In this document: piece by piece, positions 12,361 through 22,927 of the stretch | How positions within the stretch are numbered: the first letter of the stretch is position 1 | Layout: each line of letters opens with the position of its first letter | Assembly: GCA_027924585.1 (NCBI GenBank) | Contig: BSBM01000608.1 | Span: 9,003,501-9,067,500 of the forward strand | Direction of reading: 5' to 3' | Length of the DNA stretch: 64,000 nt | Source of the DNA: Larix kaempferi | Taxonomy: Eukaryota > Streptophyta > Pinopsida > Pinales > Pinaceae | Made by a program: the position numbers and the translations under genes | The notes under the pieces: generated by a model | The model's database searches: none | What the model saw: the letters and a program-made list of their open reading frames with translations, nothing else | Told to the model about the DNA's origin: nothing

Positions 12361-13779
12361 CACTTTTTGGAGTTGGGAGACAAACTCATTGTTTGACCTC
12401 AATATGCTCTCCATCATTGGATGCACGCTCTTTGCATTACCCTAGGCCAATTCAAAGTAGGTTCACATAGACTTTGAGTAGAGATGAACCACCAGATTGA
12501 CCAATCTAATAGGATATGCCAATTGTGCATCTTCAGGAGCTTGATACTAAGGAGAACTTCATCTTCCACTGCCCCATCTACTACAAGATCAGAAGGAGGT
12601 TCCTTTGCCTATTTAGAGAACCTTGAACTCTATCTAGTTCCTTCAAATATCCCGACCAAAGATGCCTAAATTTATACATGCAGGAGACCCTTAGACTCCA
12701 TTATCACACCATCCAGTTGCCTTCAAGACCAACTTCCACTCATAGGATCACTTCCTCTTTTATGGTGCTCCCTTATGCTAGAGGCACTATGAGACAGACT
12801 AGTAGCAACCCGGCTCCCAACTACAGATCATTGCTGACCTACAGGACCATTCACACTTCACAAAGACCTCAGTGGCATTGCCAACCCAAATCCCATACCA
12901 GCAGTGGGCCACCCCCTCCAAAAAGTGGCACAGTACACAATCCAACTACTCCTCCAACTCTTCCATTACGCAACTCTCTATCTTGAGCTTCTTCCATTCG
13001 ACCACGGATGTTAGGAGAGATAGATCCAGCAGACTGTGACATGCCTGCTTTATGGCTTGTATCCGAGATCTTGGATCTGCCCATTTTGTACACCTTTCTC
13101 CCATATTGGCCTCCTGCTTTGTAGGCTGGAGATTTTTTAGATTAGGTCCACATTTTATTTTCTGCATCTTGCATATTATAAGAGCCTCTTTAGTGCTCCC
13201 ACTTTGTATTGATGTCATTGTACCAAGCAGTCCCCTTGACCTACTTTAGTGATCATTTGTTGGACATTAATAAAATTATCTTATCATTCTTATTCCATAA
13301 ATTGGACTAAGCATGGAGAAGAAGGGTCGACTCATGCTTTCTTATTCCCCTTCTTCTTTGTCTATTCCTCCTAGAGAGACTGAGATTAATTGCAAGCATG
13401 GAGTACTAGTGGTGGTGGACTTGTTGTGCTGGATCATGACTATTGTTGTCCCATTTAGCAGAGAGGGTTTGTACCTTGGAGAGTTGAGATTTTCTATCCA
13501 AACTTGTCAAAACTTTGTTCAATCTACAACTTTTGATAATAAAGACATATATTTTCATTGGTGACTAATACTATTAAAGGTTCTTTGTGTATGAAACTTC
13601 TATTTTTTTAGGCTTTCACATGTTTTTAATATTAAAAGGCATTGGTTTACTGAATCTTAATTCTCGATTTCTCACTGGTAACAAATATTCACACCAAAAC
13701 ATTGAATAACATGCATCTTAGGAAAAGACATTTTCATTCTGTTTTAGATAGGTTACAGCAAAAGTTTTCTCAGTTTCCG

Positions 13780-13943
13780 TGCATTGAAAACTTAAGAAAC
13801 ATAAATAAAAGAAAAGAAAACATTTAGAAAATACCTTAAAAAAAGCATTTGATTCACCAAATGCATTGAAAACTTAAGAAACATAAATAAAAGAAAAAAG
13901 CATTGAGACAATACCTTAAAAAAAGCATTTGATTCACCAAAAC
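13780..13943. repeat. Tandem duplication, period 82
   Basis: Units start at 13780 and 13862 with TGCATTGAAAACTTAAGAAA and end with CATTTGATTCACCAAA. The second is slightly shorter. They differ at only a few positions. Confidence 0.9.
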
Positions 13944-14030
13944 AGTCATAACTCTTCACTGTACTTTCTATTTTTTTCACTTAGATAAGCATGTTTTTAT
14001 CAGACAGTTTGTATTGGGTTGTGTAACTAG

Positions 14031-14266
14031 CTTCACACTGATTTTCTGCATAGATTTTGTTGCTATTTTCAGTTTCAGAAAAGTCTTTTGCAACTTGCTG
14101 TAATTTTTCTCCTGCGGTTTTATTAGTACCATTGGGTAGCGTACTCATCTTCACATTGATTTTCTGCATAGATGTCCGTGCTATTTTCAGCTTCAGAACA
14201 ACCATTTACATCTGGCTGTAAATTCTCTCCTGCTGTTTTATTTGCACATTTTTCATAGTGAAATTG
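14031..14266 (-). repeat. Tandem duplication, period 118, with conserved peptide
   Basis: Units start near 14031 and 14149 and share ATTTTCTGCATAGAT and TGCTATTTTCAG. On the minus strand each encodes a similar peptide (IYAENQCE preceded by SETENSNK or SEAENSTD), which suggests the duplication arose inside a coding sequence. The source protein is not recognised. Confidence 0.65.
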
Positions 14267-14899
14267 CAATTCTCTAATCATTGATAAACATTACATCATT
14301 TCCTATGTTAATTTTCAGTGATTTAATTGCTTATTGCTCGTTGTTTTTCCATCATTATTACGAGCAAATTCATTTAGGACAGCAAGCTGGCAGTTTGATT
14401 AGGTGTTACTGATCATTTATTGCAATGTAGTTTGACTCTTAAAATCATCTAGGGATTCCCCCTATGCTTAGAATAGTATGTAGTGTGGCAGCGTACTATT
14501 TCCAGTTACCTTGGAACCAGACGGTTTCAAGTGATAACACAACCATGTTAAAATTTTGAATTTAGCAATGTTTCAACTAAACACTCAACCCATCCTCAAA
14601 GCAACAAAAGTAAGAGATGCAAATGAATTCATATAGATTTATCTTAACCTTCAATTTATTGTGATGCAGAACCTAATGCTCTGTTCCAATCCAAAAATGC
14701 AGCAAAAACAAACAGTGCTCCTACTCTAAAATGATGCAGGGCCATAAACTCTGCTTCCAACACCGCAGATCAGCATCATAAATGGATCTATACAAACATA
14801 GTATTGTGCAGATAGCAGATTCCTTGAGAGAGAACTTCTTTAAAACTCAGTAATACAGCCTTCACTGTCTTTCCCAGGATTGCTGAGCTCTCTACTTAC

Positions 14900-15793
14900 C
14901 CAACATAGAAGGCTCACACATAACTCTGTTCTAGTGGGCACCCGTGTTCTCACTGTGGTTTGGTAGGTCTAAACCAGCCTCTCCAACAATTAACAACTTT
15001 TCAATGTTGGGAGTTTTTGTTACTGCTATGGTTGTTAAGCAATCCAAATTGGGCTAATTTTGTAATATTTATTTTATGTAAATAAAATTTTAAAGTCAGA
15101 AGAACTGTAGTAGTGACCCATCCTCCTATGATGGGATTTCATTTTGAAGTAATACTCTCACAATTGTGTGTGTTCTCAATAATTCTACATACATAACAAT
15201 CAGGAAATAGAGGTGATTTATGACACAATACACACACCAAACAATAATGGTGCCATTGAGGAATGTACCTAGTGAATTCTATGTATTTTATGCTTATGGA
15301 CATTTTGATTCTCGAAAGTGAATGTAAAATAGTGATTTGACTGCAATGTGTGGTTACTGCAAGTAGATGAATATTCAAGGACATCTGTTCAATCAATCTG
15401 GGTTGTTGGGGATGTGACTAAAAATGTAAATTTGATTCCAGTTTCTATATTGGAAGGAGGGGCATTTGCTAAAACTGTGAATTTGGAAACCAAGCTACAA
15501 AACTTGACTACGGGTACTTGGAGTTCTATGCACAAATGAATTCTATTTTATTGAGGGGTTTCTTTCTCATGAGACAAATTGATGAGTTGAAATCTCCTAG
15601 TGTAAAATCAATTATCGAGAGCATTCTACACAATGGGCTTATATACCAAAAAGGTAGGGATGTTATGGAAAATAGATTTTTTGGAATTTATCACTTATAT
15701 TCTTTCTTGTGGAGACTGAAGTGTTATGCCTATTCATAATTAAGAATTTTCACATCTTTGAAGACTACAATTCTTAAAATTCATTACCTGTAA
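14900..15793. repeat. Right arm of the large inverted duplication
   Basis: Reverse complement of 11466-12360, from CCAACATAG at the inner end to about 15793. Both arms keep the same reading-frame-sized segments, including one of about 73 codons (15518-15739) that is not recognised, as well as the glutathione reductase exon. Confidence 0.92.
15363..15476 (+). pseudogene. Glutathione reductase exon fragment (right arm)
   Basis: The plus strand reads [20 protein letters not shown], then [16 protein letters not shown], the conserved FAD-contacting end of the NAD(P)-disulfide oxidoreductase fold in plant glutathione reductase. A GT follows the AKT codon. The acceptor is damaged: the left copy has GTAG before GTAGATG, this copy has lost one G. 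There is no upstream or downstream exon, and the next coding remnant on this strand comes from a different gene. Confidence 0.82.
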
Positions 15794-15987
15794 AAATAAG
15801 CATGGCCATTTATTACTACATTTGGATTTTCACCTACACCCTGTATTTCCTGCAAATTGGAAACATCCCACCTTTTTAAAGTTGGTTTCTCTAAACACAA
15901 CACAACACACAAAAAAATAAGGGAAAAAATGCATACCTACAACAACTTCTTACAAATGAAAATTGTAATGGGAGGTACATTAATTTT

Positions 15988-16764
15988 TTTTCCTGTCGGT
16001 AATGAGAAGGTCCTCTCCTATAGACAAGCTTTACTTTGTTTAAGCATTGAGAAAAAGAGGTCATGTTGTGGCAGTGACTGGAGATGGAACAAATGATGCA
16101 CCTGCACTTCATGAGGCGGGTTTTCTTGTTGCATACTGTTGTAAATTCTTATTATGTAATTAGGTTTTCCATTGCAATGATATTTCCAATTCTATAGAGT
16201 TATTGATGGAACTTGTTGATATATTATTTAGTGTTTAGGCAGACATAGGTCTCTCCATGGGTACCCAAGGAACAAAAGTTGCCAAGGAAAGCTCAGATAT
16301 CATTATTCTAGAGGATAATTTTTCCTCCATTTTGAAGGTTTGTTGTAGATGTAGATATTGTCTTAATCCTTTAAAGCCACATGGTTTTCTTTTCAAAAGA
16401 TTCCTTACAGTTGTTTCTCCATGGTTTTCAGGTAGTTCGATGGGGTTGTTCAGTTTATGCAAACATTCAAAAATTCATTTAGTTTCAACTCACTAAAAAT
16501 GTTGCAGCAATTGCGATTAATTTTGTTGCTTCCATTTCATCTGGAGATGTTCCATTATCTGAGGTTCAGGTTAGTCACAGTCTCAATAGAATTGTGAATT
16601 TATTTGTTACCTAGATTGTTCCTTTCTTTTTCATGGCTTGGACCCCACCTTAATTTTTTGTAGCTTCTTTGGGTCAACCTTATCATTGATACTCTTGGAG
16701 CACTTACATTGGAAACTGAATCCCCAACTGATCATCTCATGCACCGCCCTCCAATAGAGCGCAG
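15988..16764 (+). pseudogene. P-type Ca2+-ATPase gene fragment (autoinhibited ACA type), four exons
   Basis: Four exons with introns can be read. Exon 1 (about 15988-16108) has RSSPIDKL and the hinge motif [15 protein letters not shown] of P-type ATPases. Exon 2 (16239-16337) reads [20 protein letters not shown], then IIILEDNF. Exon 3 (16432-16569) reads [16 protein letters not shown], then NFVASISSGDVPLSEVQ, covering a transmembrane segment. Exon 4 (16664-16764) reads LLWVNLIIDTLGAL, then SPTDHLMHRPP. Introns end in AG and mostly begin in GT; the exon 1 donor looks like GC. A TAA at 16041 and a TAG at 16480 replace Gln codons, and no earlier or later exons exist. This is a captured genomic fragment of a plasma-membrane or endomembrane calcium pump. 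Confidence 0.9.
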
Positions 16765-17696
16765 GTAGGACATTGTTATCAAGAGCAGTTCCTCCTTTAG
16801 ATTAAAAGCTATATAATTATTGTAGATGCCAAAATATTTTGAAATAAAGAGCATGGGACTAACAGTGGATACGTACACATACTTCTATTCAAAGTGAGGA
16901 ACAACTAGATGCATGTACCAAGTCCACACTACAATCAATTGATATTATTAGCATGTACTTGTGCAAATTTGATATAAATGACAGCTAGCATAAATGTATT
17001 CCTTCGAAGAAGAAAACTACGAAGTGTCAAATGCATGCACACAAGTCAAGTTTTCCATATTTAAATATTTCACTAGTTACTCTGATATATTGTTTCCTTC
17101 CATCCAAAGAGCTACATACAAGATAATCATTCTCAGTTATCTGGAAGACCAAACACCGATTCCTTCTTTTAATGGTGTGTTGTTGTTTGTAGACATTAAT
17201 GGAAATTTCAACACTGTAGATGAACTCGCAAATTTTTATGGTCAAGTGAATTGTATATAGAAGTTTGTATTTTGCAAGCATATAAATACTCATGCTTATC
17301 ATGTATTTATTTGAAAATTTTGTTGCATATGGATCAAACCTTCATCTATATTCTATTATTGTTTGCTTGTTTACTTGTGTGGGCATTAACGTATGACTTG
17401 TCTCTGTTCTAGTGACTCATATATTTTAACATCAAATTTGATAAACCTCATTGATTGCATTTGAAAATGGGCATTAAAGAACTACATCCCACACTCTAAT
17501 TGTTATTCCTAAACAATTTATTGTATGTCTTGTCTCCAATTTCTTTGAATTTTCATCATTGTCATAGTTGAACTGCTATATCTTAGAATTCTTTTAGTAC
17601 TTGAAGCATTTTTCTTGAATATGTTTGACATTCATTTTGTTCCCATGCAAAATTTGTTTGAATATCATCATTGTCAAGCAATAACAACTTCTTAAA
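16765..17696. other. Intergenic sequence without recognisable feature
   Basis: AT-rich DNA following the last ATPase exon. The next expected ATPase exon is absent. An 88-codon open stretch at 16994-17260 has no recognisable motif and is probably chance. Confidence 0.6.
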
Positions 17697-17769
17697 GGGT
17701 GCTTGGTCAATGGCAGAGCACCTGCCTAATTATAGGCAGGAGATTCGTGGTTCAATTCCTCTATACCCT
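17697..17769 (+). repeat. tRNA-like sequence (degenerate tRNA or SINE head)
   Basis: The segment from GGGTGCTTGG to CTATACCCT has a box A-like TGGTCAATGGCAGAGC, a box B-like GGTTCAATTCC at the right distance, a perfect anticodon-type stem (CCTGCC with GGCAGG) and GGGT pairing with ACCC at the ends. The anticodon loop is too large for a real tRNA and the T stem is poorly paired. It is best read as a decayed tRNA gene or the Pol III head of a SINE. Confidence 0.45.
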
Positions 17770-17770
17770 A

Positions 17771-18188
17771 TCATAAATTAGTGACTAAGAAAATGACTAA
17801 ATTTGCATATATACGACTATTAGTAGCTAATTTCCAACATCTTATAGTGCAACTAACGTTTAGTCGTATTTAGCTTAGTCATTAGTATGTTATCATCTAG
17901 TAGTTTATTTAGTCGTATATTTGGTCATTAATTGTGACAATCAATGACTAAATCAATGACTAAATCAGTGACTAAATCGGTGAGCATCAATGACTAAATC
18001 TGTGAGTATCAATGACTAAATCATTGACTTAATCAGTGACTATCAATGACTAATAAGTCAACCAATTAATATCTAGTGAAATACAACTAGATATAAGATA
18101 GTGGAAATCAGATACTATTAGTCACCAACTCAAAAATAGTCGTTTATAGTCGAATTTTAGTCATTAATTTCTCATTTTGTACTAGTGC
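17771..18188. mobile_element. Small non-autonomous inverted-repeat element, possibly CACTA-like
   Basis: The right end read inward is CACTAGTACAAAATGAG, which looks like a CACTA-superfamily terminus, followed by AAATTAATGACTAA and ACGACTATT. The left end read inward has AAATTAGTGACTAA and ACGACTATT, so the two ends are imperfect inverted repeats. The interior is rich in short subterminal-type repeats (GACTAAATCA). The left outer terminus is degenerate and no target duplication is clear. Confidence 0.4.
17937..18055 (+). repeat. Array of about 12-bp repeats (ATGACTAAATCA)
   Basis: About ten units of ATGACTAAATCA and variants (GTGACTAAATC, GTGAGTATCA) lie inside the small element at 17771-18188. 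Repeats of this kind near the ends are typical of CACTA elements, where the transposase binds. Confidence 0.85.
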
Positions 18189-18205
18189 TATCCCTCTCTA
18201 TCTCC

Positions 18206-18210
18206 CCCTT
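18206..18210 (+). repeat. Element C target-site duplication (left)
   Basis: CCCTT directly before the LTR start at 18211. The same five bases follow the other LTR at 48616-48620. Confidence 0.93.
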
Positions 18211-18860
18211 TGTTAACACCCAAATCATACCCTCTAGGTTGTGGGAGAGAGAAATTCGAGGTAACCACTAACCAACTTTAGACTAATGCTGCTGACCCAA
18301 CATAGTCAGAGAGGGATCTCTCTACAAACATATGAAAGACTGAAAATAATCAAAAGCATCGACAATGAAAACATACACCATCATCCATTTCTTGAGATAT
18401 TCAATCAATAACATACATAGAAGGTAAGACTTCTGTTAGGACATATCTCTTTTCATAAATTGTGGCTGGAAAACAACATGGATCTGTATTGGGCCAATGG
18501 AGTCAAATTAAACAAAACATGAACATCATTGACAAATACTTTGCAGATACATTCATACAGGGGCAAGGTAGCCACCAGCTCACAGTAAAAGAGATTTTTA
18601 GTTGGTGATTTAGAAGAGAGATGAATAATCCATCAATATAAAGCATGGAACATGAATTCTATATTGACTTTAGCGGAAAATAAGGGTGAAATGCTTAGTA
18701 TGACATGAATGGAGCATTATCTCTATGAATTCCATTCAAATACTACACCTAACCAAACATGAGTAAGAAATTACAAAATGGATTGACAAATAAAGAAACA
18801 CAATTCACATGGGAAAAGAGAAGGAACGGACTGCAAGACCAATAACAAAAGAATCCCTGT
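18211..18860 (-). repeat. Element C 3' LTR, distal part
   Basis: Matches 43135-43785 with roughly 10% differences by eye. It is separated from the rest of the LTR by element D, whose insertion duplicated CCTGT (18856-18860). Confidence 0.95.
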
Positions 18861-20255
18861 TGTTGGAGCATAGGCTGCAGCTATGGTAAAGCTGCGAATT
18901 TTGAGGAAAAAGCACTAAGTGTTGAGGGGAAAGTGCTAATTTTGAGTAAGCACCAATTTTGGGTAGAAGTGAACGGTGCACAGTACGGCGCCAGATGGAC
19001 GAGCTTAGAGTAGATTACGGACCGAAAATCGCGGAGCTCGCGCGTACACGTCAAAGGAGAGTGAATGTGGCCGAGTAGAAAGCTCAGCTACCACAATAAA
19101 TGAAGCGATGGAATAGAGGGCTTAGCTACCCTCATTAAGGCTAAGTACAGAAGTTACGGTTGATCTGACCAAGGAAGAGAAACGGACCAAATCATTGAAG
19201 GCGAAGGACAAGGAGCAGTGAACGATGAAGCGGCGCCCATACCCGCAATCTGCGCTGGAAATCACGGAGTCTGCAGAAAGCGACGACATGACTACAAGCG
19301 GCGCCTACAATACACCTAGTCATGTCCGCGGTTAGGTTTTTTGGGGATTACTGGTTGGAAAGGCCCACAGTTTTGTAAAGGTGTGACCTTCAGGGCCACC
19401 TATATATATGTGTAATTGTAAAGGGAAGAAGGTTAGATGTTGGATAAGTTAGATAGGTGATAGCTGTAGAGCTAGTCACTGAGTTGCAGACAGTCTCAGT
19501 TGAAGTCTGAGTCATTGTAATCCTTGTAGAAGAAGAGAGTAGATCTAGGATAAGGGCTCCCAGTTGTGTGCGTGGAGTTTCCCGGAAAGATCTAAGACTG
19601 CAGCTGTGTGCATAGCAGGACAGTGTAATTCCCATTTTGAGATAATATAAGATACAGTTCCAGTGAATGTGATTTCCCCGTGGAGGCGAACTACATAATT
19701 TTCATTGTTATGATGCTATGTTGTGTGAATGCATGTTTATGTTTACTATCTGTGTTTACATGAATGTTTCGTTGTCTTTATGAATGAATATATAAAGCAA
19801 GTCCTTGAAGCTCCCTAAGAAGTTATATTCGCGCACTATCGAAGGAGTCGGTAAGAGCACTATTGTTGTGGCACGTAAGGAGTTTGTTGTGCCCTGTGGC
19901 GTGAGCGCAGAAGTAATACAGCGTGTAGCGGACGTAGCAAGTAACCGCCTCGTGCGCAGGTGCGGAGGTTCCACGCAGCTAGGCTAAGGCGAGTAAGCTC
20001 CAGTGCTGTTGCGCTGTATGACCTGTGAAAGAATCAGACGCTCCGTTCAGAAGTTACTGTGGAAGGAAGGAAGAGAGAAGACTGTGGATTCTACACCACC
20101 CTAGTTAAGGAAACCTGATTCCTTAGCCCCCCCATATCCACTTCAGGTGAGAATTCGGGCTGCTGCGCAGCTCGTTGCCGAAAGGGTCAGTGCGCCAATG
20201 GGTGTTTGTTGCTGCGCCTCCTTAAAATCCAAGTCTGTCCAGAAAGCAGCCAACA
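18861..20255 (+). repeat. Element D 5' LTR
   Basis: It has the same length as the 3' LTR (30352-31746), with about 36 mismatches in the first 520 bases by eye. The end is fixed by comparison with the 3' LTR, which ends at the same CCAACA before host sequence. Confidence 0.96.
19401..19408 (+). promoter_or_regulatory. Element D LTR TATA box (candidate)
   Basis: TATATATA in a GC-richer setting (GGGCCACCTATATATATG), conserved in the 3' LTR at 30892-30899. No other equally good TATA is seen in the LTR. A promoter here would start element RNA a short way downstream. Confidence 0.45.
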
Positions 20256-20430
20256 AATGGTTCCGTTTCCTTGCAACTTGTTTCCTTGAGACTTGTTATC
20301 CCGGCGACATGCAAGATTGATGCGCAACCTAGGGAAAAAGGGAGCCAACAAATGGTTCCGTTGCCTTGCGACTTGTTGCCTTGAGACTTGCTCAGCCAAC
20401 AAATGGTTCTGTCGTCGGCTTCAACCCTAT
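20248..20430 (+). repeat. Element D primer-binding region, three copies of the LTR/PBS junction
   Basis: The string AGCCAACAAATGGTTC (LTR end, spacer AA, start of primer site) occurs at 20248, 20343 and 20394. Copies 1 and 2 continue as CCGTTT and CCGTTG and share TTGCCTTGAGACTTG-like sequence; copy 3 continues as TGTCGTCGGCTTC. Only the first lies at the LTR end shared with the 3' LTR. The primer tRNA is not identified. The first copies weakly resemble the tRNA-Asp site. Confidence 0.7.
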
Positions 20431-20431
20431 T

Positions 20432-20941
20432 ATTTTGAAGGCAATGTGGTGCTGGAATCCTACAGCTAAAGAAATTCAAGAGTGGTTTGATTCAAAGGTT
20501 GGAGAGTTCGTTGAACGAGAAAATAGAAGCTCTAGGCTTCAGACAGAAGACTGGTTGTAGAAGCATATTTATACTGACCTTCACGAAATTTTCTTCATGA
20601 CATTTGCACTTCAGTTGCATGCGTGGGTAGCCAAGCTAGAAGATACTAGACCCACTGTGCATGTTGATCAACCCATCGTTTGGACACCTGAGCTAGTTAG
20701 CATTTTGAAGCGGGTAGATAATCCTGTGTCCTGCACAGTAGACTTTTGGTTGAATAGTTTGCTGGAAGGATTCATTACCGAGTTTGCGGTAGATACCAAA
20801 AAGAGCTTCAACGAAGCTGAGAGGAGCTTCTTCAAAGCATACAGGGGTAAGTTCTTAAATTCTCTGAACCTGTTGATTAAAATGCTCTTATACGAAAAAG
20901 GAAAACTATGCATAGCTTCCGATGAATAGCATAGACAAGTA
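20432..20941 (+). pseudogene. Element D gag N-terminal region
   Basis: In the same frame as the gag core downstream, this region reads through one TAG at 20558 and another at 20927. It includes NPTAKEIQEWFDSKVGEFVE, HVDQPIVWTPELVSILKRV, and a Lys-rich end. No family is recognised. The shared frame with 20942-21697 suggests it is the start of the gag polyprotein rather than a separate gene. Confidence 0.55.
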
Positions 20942-21697
20942 ATGTCCACAGATTCTGATAGTGATCTTGAAGTTATTGGTTGTACTCGTAGTGGAAAAAG
21001 GTATAAAGTAGGCCTTGACCAACATTCTTTTGAGTCTAGCCCAAAAGATAGTCGAGCTCCTAGAGCGAGCCATATAGAGAGACAAGGGAGTGCTCATATC
21101 CCTTATCACCCTTTTACACCGCAAAAGCCAGACGAGGCTCAGTATAACCCCACAGTAACACCTTCTAGTAGCCCGCACGGTACTTCTAGTACCTCATCCC
21201 CACCTTTGTTTAACCATGCCGGAGGCAGTGCTACAGCACCTCCACATCAACCTAGCGCAAGAAGGATGGGTGATGACATGAAGCTGCCAACTTTTAGGGG
21301 AACAGGGCTAGAAGATTCTGAGCAGCATTGGTTCCTATGTGAAGCCATTTGGACGATTAAGCAAATTAATGATGATGTTGTTAAGCTGGTTCAGTTAGCA
21401 ACCACACTAAGAGAAAGAGCCTTAACCTGGTTCATGAAATACTCAACAGCACAGAATAGGACGCTTGCTGATGTAAGAAATGCTATGATTAGAGAATTCA
21501 AGAAACCTAAATCAGAATCACAATGCATAACCGAGCTCAAAGACATAAAACAGTTACCCACAGAGTCAGTATGGGACTTTGAACCGAAGTTCAAAGCCTT
21601 GATAGATCAAGTAAGCTTTGAGTTTGCACCGCAGCAACATAAGGAATGGTTCATTGCTGCACTGCTTCCTCACATTAGACTTCCTTTAATGCAATAG
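20942..21697 (+). pseudogene. Element D gag core (capsid)
   Basis: After an acidic, Ser/Pro-rich leader the retrotransposon gag domain begins at MKLPTFRGTGLEDSEQHW and continues through LRERALTWFMKYS, VRNAMIREFKKP and WDFEPKFKALIDQ. A TAG at 21695 ends the frame, but the same frame continues directly into the zinc-knuckle part at 21728. Gag packages the element RNA into particles. Confidence 0.88.
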
Positions 21698-21727
21698 AAT
21701 ATCACTACACAAGAACAAGCTCTAGAG

Positions 21728-22927
21728 ATGGCTATGAAACTAGAAGCTTCACCAATTGCTGGAACAAGCAACGATGTTGCGCAGTTGCAGAACCAGTTAG
21801 CAAACCTAACCTTGCAAGTGCATGATATTAAGAAAGGAAAGGATGTTAAAGAAGAAGTTTGGTGTACAAAATGTAGAGCACAAGGTCATTCAAAGGACCA
21901 TTGTCTCGTTTTCATAGAGTATATTGCGACTGGAGCACCTAACCCTTTACCATAGGAATAGGGGCCTTGGTGTGAAATCTGTAGAACTAGAGTTCATAGA
22001 CCACAAGAGTGTCACTTGTTACAGAAATATGTACAAACTCCAAAGAATCTATATTGCAATTTCTGTAAATCAGTAGGCCATGATGAGAACAATTGTAGAG
22101 CATATGAGCTCATGATAGAAAGAAAAAATGATGTCTATAGAGTACAGTCAGAACCACAAGGACCCACAATAGGTCCACAGTATGACCAAGCTCGGGAAGG
22201 TCGAGGAGGAAATTTCGGGAGTCACGGATGTGCAGCAGGTTTTGGTCGAGGAAGAGGACAGATCACTTGTTATAACTACGGAGCTCAAGGTCATTATGAA
22301 AGGGATTGCCAAAATCCTACAACCATCTGCAGATACTGTAAATCTTATGATCATGTCATTGAAGAATGCTCTCAGTTGATGTCCAAGATGCAAGAAAAGA
22401 AGCCACAGGTTAACCAGAATATTCAGTTGATTGGAGCAGAAAAAAGGGAACCAGATCTTACAGTTAATATAGTGACACGCAGTGGAGCAACTACTGGTGC
22501 GCCAAAGTCTGGAACTGGAAAACCAACGATGCAATGGGTGCACCGCGCTAATATTAAACCAGCCCCGCTCGACCTGCAGAAGCAAAAAGAAGCATTCAAG
22601 CAAGCTCAAGAGTACTTCTTAGATCCGCGAGCTTCGAGTTCTGTAGCAATTCCGCATACTGATATCAGAACACATGTGCCGCATCAAGACAACTGGGTAC
22701 AAGAGCAGGCCACTACATCTGGAAGGCTTGAGGAGTATGCACTAGGCAATGTTCATGCTTTCCTGAGAAACTGCTTAAAGTTGTTGCGCAATGAAAAAGC
22801 AACTATGGAACTCCAACACCTGTTGGATCAGTGTCAGCAATCTGCTTCAATGAATACACCGCAGCGTGTTGTTCATCAGATTGGGAGTCATGCTAGAACT
22901 GGAAGAGAGATGAGACTCACAGCGTAG
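21728..22927 (+). pseudogene. Element D nucleocapsid with four zinc knuckles
   Basis: It reads through TAG codons at 21953 and 21959. Four CCHC-type motifs follow: WCTKCRAQGHSKDHC, YCNFCKSVGHDENNC, CYNYGAQGHYERDC and CRYCKSYDHVIEEC. In the third the second Cys is Tyr. Between knuckles 2 and 3 is a Gly-rich stretch (GRGGNFGSHG, GFGRGRG). The C-terminal part (22430-22927) is hydrophilic and leads into the protease. Four knuckles are more than the one or two of most plant gypsy gag proteins. Confidence 0.88.

Larger units (their letters stand above)
12361..14899. other. Unique spacer between the inverted arms
   Basis: About 2.5 kb lies between the arms. Short protein-like pieces occur on the minus strand (for example SVHPMMESILRSNNEFVSQL near 12360-12440, and a Lys-rich stretch at 13218-12946), but I do not recognise a family and stops are frequent. 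It also contains the two tandem duplications listed separately. No transposase motif was found. Confidence 0.5.

Noticed and set aside
12482-13250. A transposase gene between the inverted arms
   Set aside because: No DDE, BED or other transposase motif can be read in any frame, and stops are frequent.
11784-15476. A working glutathione reductase gene
   Set aside because: Only one exon is present, in two opposite copies.
15988-16764. A working Ca2+-ATPase gene
   Set aside because: Two in-frame stops, a damaged donor site, and no exons before the hinge or after the HRPP segment.
17937-18055. CRISPR-like array
   Set aside because: Units of about 12 bases follow each other without unique spacers, in a plant nuclear context.
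20343-20401. The second or third CCAACA as the true end of the element D LTR
   Set aside because: The 3' LTR ends at the sequence matching the first one, before the target duplication.
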